From positions 124,001-188,000 of the forward strand of contig JAKQHT010000025.1 of assembly GCA_029557895.1 (NCBI GenBank): 64,000 nucleotides of DNA, written 5' to 3'. Under the pieces are notes generated by a model. The model saw nothing but the letters and a program-made list of their open reading frames with translations, was not told where the DNA came from and did not search any database. This stretch comes from Bacteroidota bacterium. Lineage in GTDB: Bacteria > Bacteroidota > Bacteroidia > Flavobacteriales > Flavobacteriaceae. The translations under genes and the position numbers were made by a program. This document shows, piece by piece, positions 62,393 to 64,000 of the stretch; within the stretch, counting starts at the first letter, position 1, and every line of letters starts with the position of its first letter.

Positions 62393-62407
62393 CACCAAAA
62401 CCAAAAT

Positions 62408-63040
62408 ATGGCAAGCATTATAGGCCAATATTTTCCCGAACTAACGGCAACCCAAAAAAGGCAATTTGACCAGTTGGACGCTCTGTATAGGGAATGGAAC
62501 TCAAAAATAAACGTTATTTCCAGAAAGGACATTGACGAACTTTACGTCCGCCATGTCCTCCATTCACTTGGTATTGCCAAAGTGGTGTCATTTGTCCCTA
62601 ATGCAACAGTTTTGGATGTTGGTACCGGAGGCGGATTTCCAGGTATTCCGCTGGCCATCTTGTTTCCTGAAACAAAATTTCATCTTGTGGACAGTATTGG
62701 AAAAAAGCTAAAAGTCGTGGATGGTGTCGCAGAAGCTATTGGTCTTAAAAATGTAACTACGGCACACGAAAGAGCTGAAAATATCGATCAAGATTTTGAT
62801 TTTGTGGTAAGTAGAGCCGTGACCGCGATGCCAACATTCGTGGGATGGGTAAAGAACAAGTTCAAAAAAGAACAACGCCATTCATTGAAAAACGGCATCC
62901 TTTATTTGAAAGGTGGAGACCTTACCGAGGAATTGGAAGTGTACCGAACCGCAACCGTTTACAATCTTTCCGATTATTTTGACGACACCTTCTTTGAAAC
63001 TAAAAAAGTCGTTCACCTGCCCGTAAAATATAAGGGTTGA
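62408..63040 (+). CDS. rsmG: 16S rRNA (guanine527-N7)-methyltransferase
   Basis: 210 residues from ATG 62408 (MASIIGQYFPELT). The family pattern YREWNSKINVISRKD, then the SAM motif LDVGTGGGFPGIPLAI (about 77-92), HLVDSIGKKLKVV, and FVVSRAVTAMP are all present. RsmG methylates G527 in the 530 loop of 16S rRNA. The stop codon lies within the terminator stem. Confidence 0.95.
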   Translation: MASIIGQYFPELTATQKRQFDQLDALYREWNSKINVISRKDIDELYVRHVLHSLGIAKVVSFVPNATVLDVGTGGGFPGIPLAILFPETKFHLVDSIGKKLKVVDGVAEAIGLKNVTTAHERAENIDQDFDFVVSRAVTAMPTFVGWVKNKFKKEQRHSLKNGILYLKGGDLTEELEVYRTATVYNLSDYFDDTFFETKKVVHLPVKYKG

Positions 63041-63062
63041 ACATTGTTGTCCAACCCTTTTT
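63032..63062 (+). terminator. Terminator of rsmG
   Basis: AAGGGTTG (63032-63039) pairs with CAACCCTT (63052-63059), followed by a short T run. The stem includes the rsmG stop codon. Confidence 0.7.
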
Positions 63063-63174
63063 AAACTTCTATAAATGCGAGGTTTTTATCGCATCGGCAT
63101 AAAAAGATTTGTTTGCTTATGAGCGCCTTGAGTGGATTAATTGGTTTTTGGCAAAACAGTATTTCTCATATTCA

Positions 63175-64000
63175 TCATTTTACCACAAGTTTTGTCGTCA
63201 GGTTTAAACCCGCTTCGGTAACTATATTCAAAATATAGAGTCCGGACTCGACTTCAACCGGAATGCTGTTATGTTCGTTTAGTGTCAATCGATGGCTGAT
63301 TACGGTTTTTCCGGTTAGGTCAGAGATATGAATGGTGGTGTTTTGGTGTACTCTTGTGCTCAAAATCGACAAGGTATTGGTTATCGGGTTTTTTTCTATT
63401 TTGATATAATCCGCAATTGATGGATTGCTGACACCCAGCGATGGCTGTAGTATTTCGTTCAGCGCAAATGTTACATTGCCTTGGGTCAGTGTCACGTGTG
63501 GTTCGTTTACTTCCGGCATGTACCAAGCATCAAACGGTGTGATGTTGTTAACGCCCCTTCCGGTAGCAAGGTTGGTCGGAACGTGGAACCAGTCAATCTC
63601 ATTGTCGGTTATCTGCAATGCCAAGGCACTTATGGATGGAATGAAATTAAAATAATCGGTTTGCAGAGCGCCCAAAAAACTTTCGATCATAGGGTCGCCG
63701 GTACCAAATTCGCCCGAAAGTCCACCGATATCAAAAAGACCGCCAGACCCTGCATCGATGCCATGCGAGTATGAAAAGGATTGCGAATCGGCATCGGCAG
63801 TCAAGTCACAAAAGCATATAAATATAGAATCAAGGAACAAGTAGCTAATCTGGTTGGTGGCCGAAGCCTGTGGGGTGAGCCTGACTTTGAACGTAGCATC
63901 GGTGATGCTGGGAATGACCGGTATGGTGGTATTGAGGATTTCACGGCCTGGCATTATGGGTGTGCCATTCTTGTCCGGATAAGGATTGCCGTTGCCACTG
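63175..64000 (-). CDS. T9SS-exported protein, C-terminal part
   Basis: The frame is open to the right edge (275 residues in the window), so the start is missing. The last ~80 residues form a type A sorting domain: IEKNPITNTLSIL, then IHISDLTGKTVISHRL, then GLYILNIVTEAGLNLTTKLVVK (given in part). The preceding 190 residues look like a beta-sandwich with no name I can give. It would be exported by the PorT-dependent system. It converges with rsmG. Confidence 0.85.
   Translation of the reverse strand, partial: SGNGNPYPDKNGTPIMPGREILNTTIPVIPSITDATFKVRLTPQASATNQISYLFLDSIFICFCDLTADADSQSFSYSHGIDAGSGGLFDIGGLSGEFGTGDPMIESFLGALQTDYFNFIPSISALALQITDNEIDWFHVPTNLATGRGVNNITPFDAWYMPEVNEPHVTLTQGNVTFALNEILQPSLGVSNPSIADYIKIEKNPITNTLSILSTRVHQNTTIHISDLTGKTVISHRLTLNEHNSIPVEVESGLYILNIVTEAGLNLTTKLVVK

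Noticed and set aside
23-63990. CRISPR arrays, insertion sequences, prophage or integrase genes
   Set aside because: No regularly spaced repeats, no transposase or recombinase motifs and no phage structural genes were seen on either strand.

Overview
The window is chromosomal DNA of a member of the Bacteroidota, most likely family Flavobacteriaceae. The evidence is type IX secretion (T9SS) C-terminal sorting domains, a PorT homologue, a TamL-type lipoprotein, a 287-residue principal sigma factor without region 1.1, -7 elements of the TAnnTTTG type, an UpxY-like NusG paralogue heading a polysaccharide locus, and a tRNA gene without an encoded CCA end. Species cannot be read from the sequence.

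Layout. 1-4.5 kb is the end of the division/cell-wall cluster (murC end, ftsQ, ftsA, ftsZ). 4.6-7.6 kb carries a YqeY-like protein, tRNA-Arg(UCG), an MtfA-like metallopeptidase and a serine/threonine dehydratase. 7.6-10.7 kb, on the minus strand, holds a small outer membrane protein and then a compact cassette. In transcription order the cassette is a 54-codon secreted peptide gene, a protein joining a PqqD-like N-terminus to an HPr-kinase-like domain, and a nucleotidyltransferase-fold protein. It looks like a peptide-modification (RiPP-like) system without a cyclase and is the most interesting item here. 10.8-18.5 kb has two large T9SS cargo proteins sharing a homologous C-terminal module.

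18.7-44.5 kb is a Wzx/Wzy-type exopolysaccharide or capsule locus on the plus strand. It encodes an UpxY antiterminator, a flippase, three sulfotransferases, about nine intact glycosyltransferases, an FkbM methyltransferase, two acyltransferases, an APH-fold phosphotransferase, a Wzy-like polymerase, a WecA-like initiating transferase, Wza and the tyrosine kinase Wzc. The product is inferred to be a sulfated, acylated polysaccharide. Near 22-24 kb the locus carries a truncated, frameshifted glycosyltransferase copy and an AT-rich insertion that appears to have replaced the 5' half of the neighbouring glycosyltransferase.

44.5-62.3 kb is mostly housekeeping: rpe, rpoD, pnp, rpsO, accD, fbaA, tamL, an rRNA methyltransferase of the TrmH family, porT, menG/ubiE, trkA-trkH, an aminotransferase and a fatty acid desaturase. 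A gene-poor 0.8-kb stretch (49.1-49.9 kb) holds what looks like a decayed gene. The window ends with rsmG and the C-terminal part of another T9SS cargo protein. No CRISPR array, rRNA operon, insertion sequence or prophage was seen. Starts were moved from the longest open frame to internal ATGs where family starts, overlaps or promoter positions favoured this; each case is stated.
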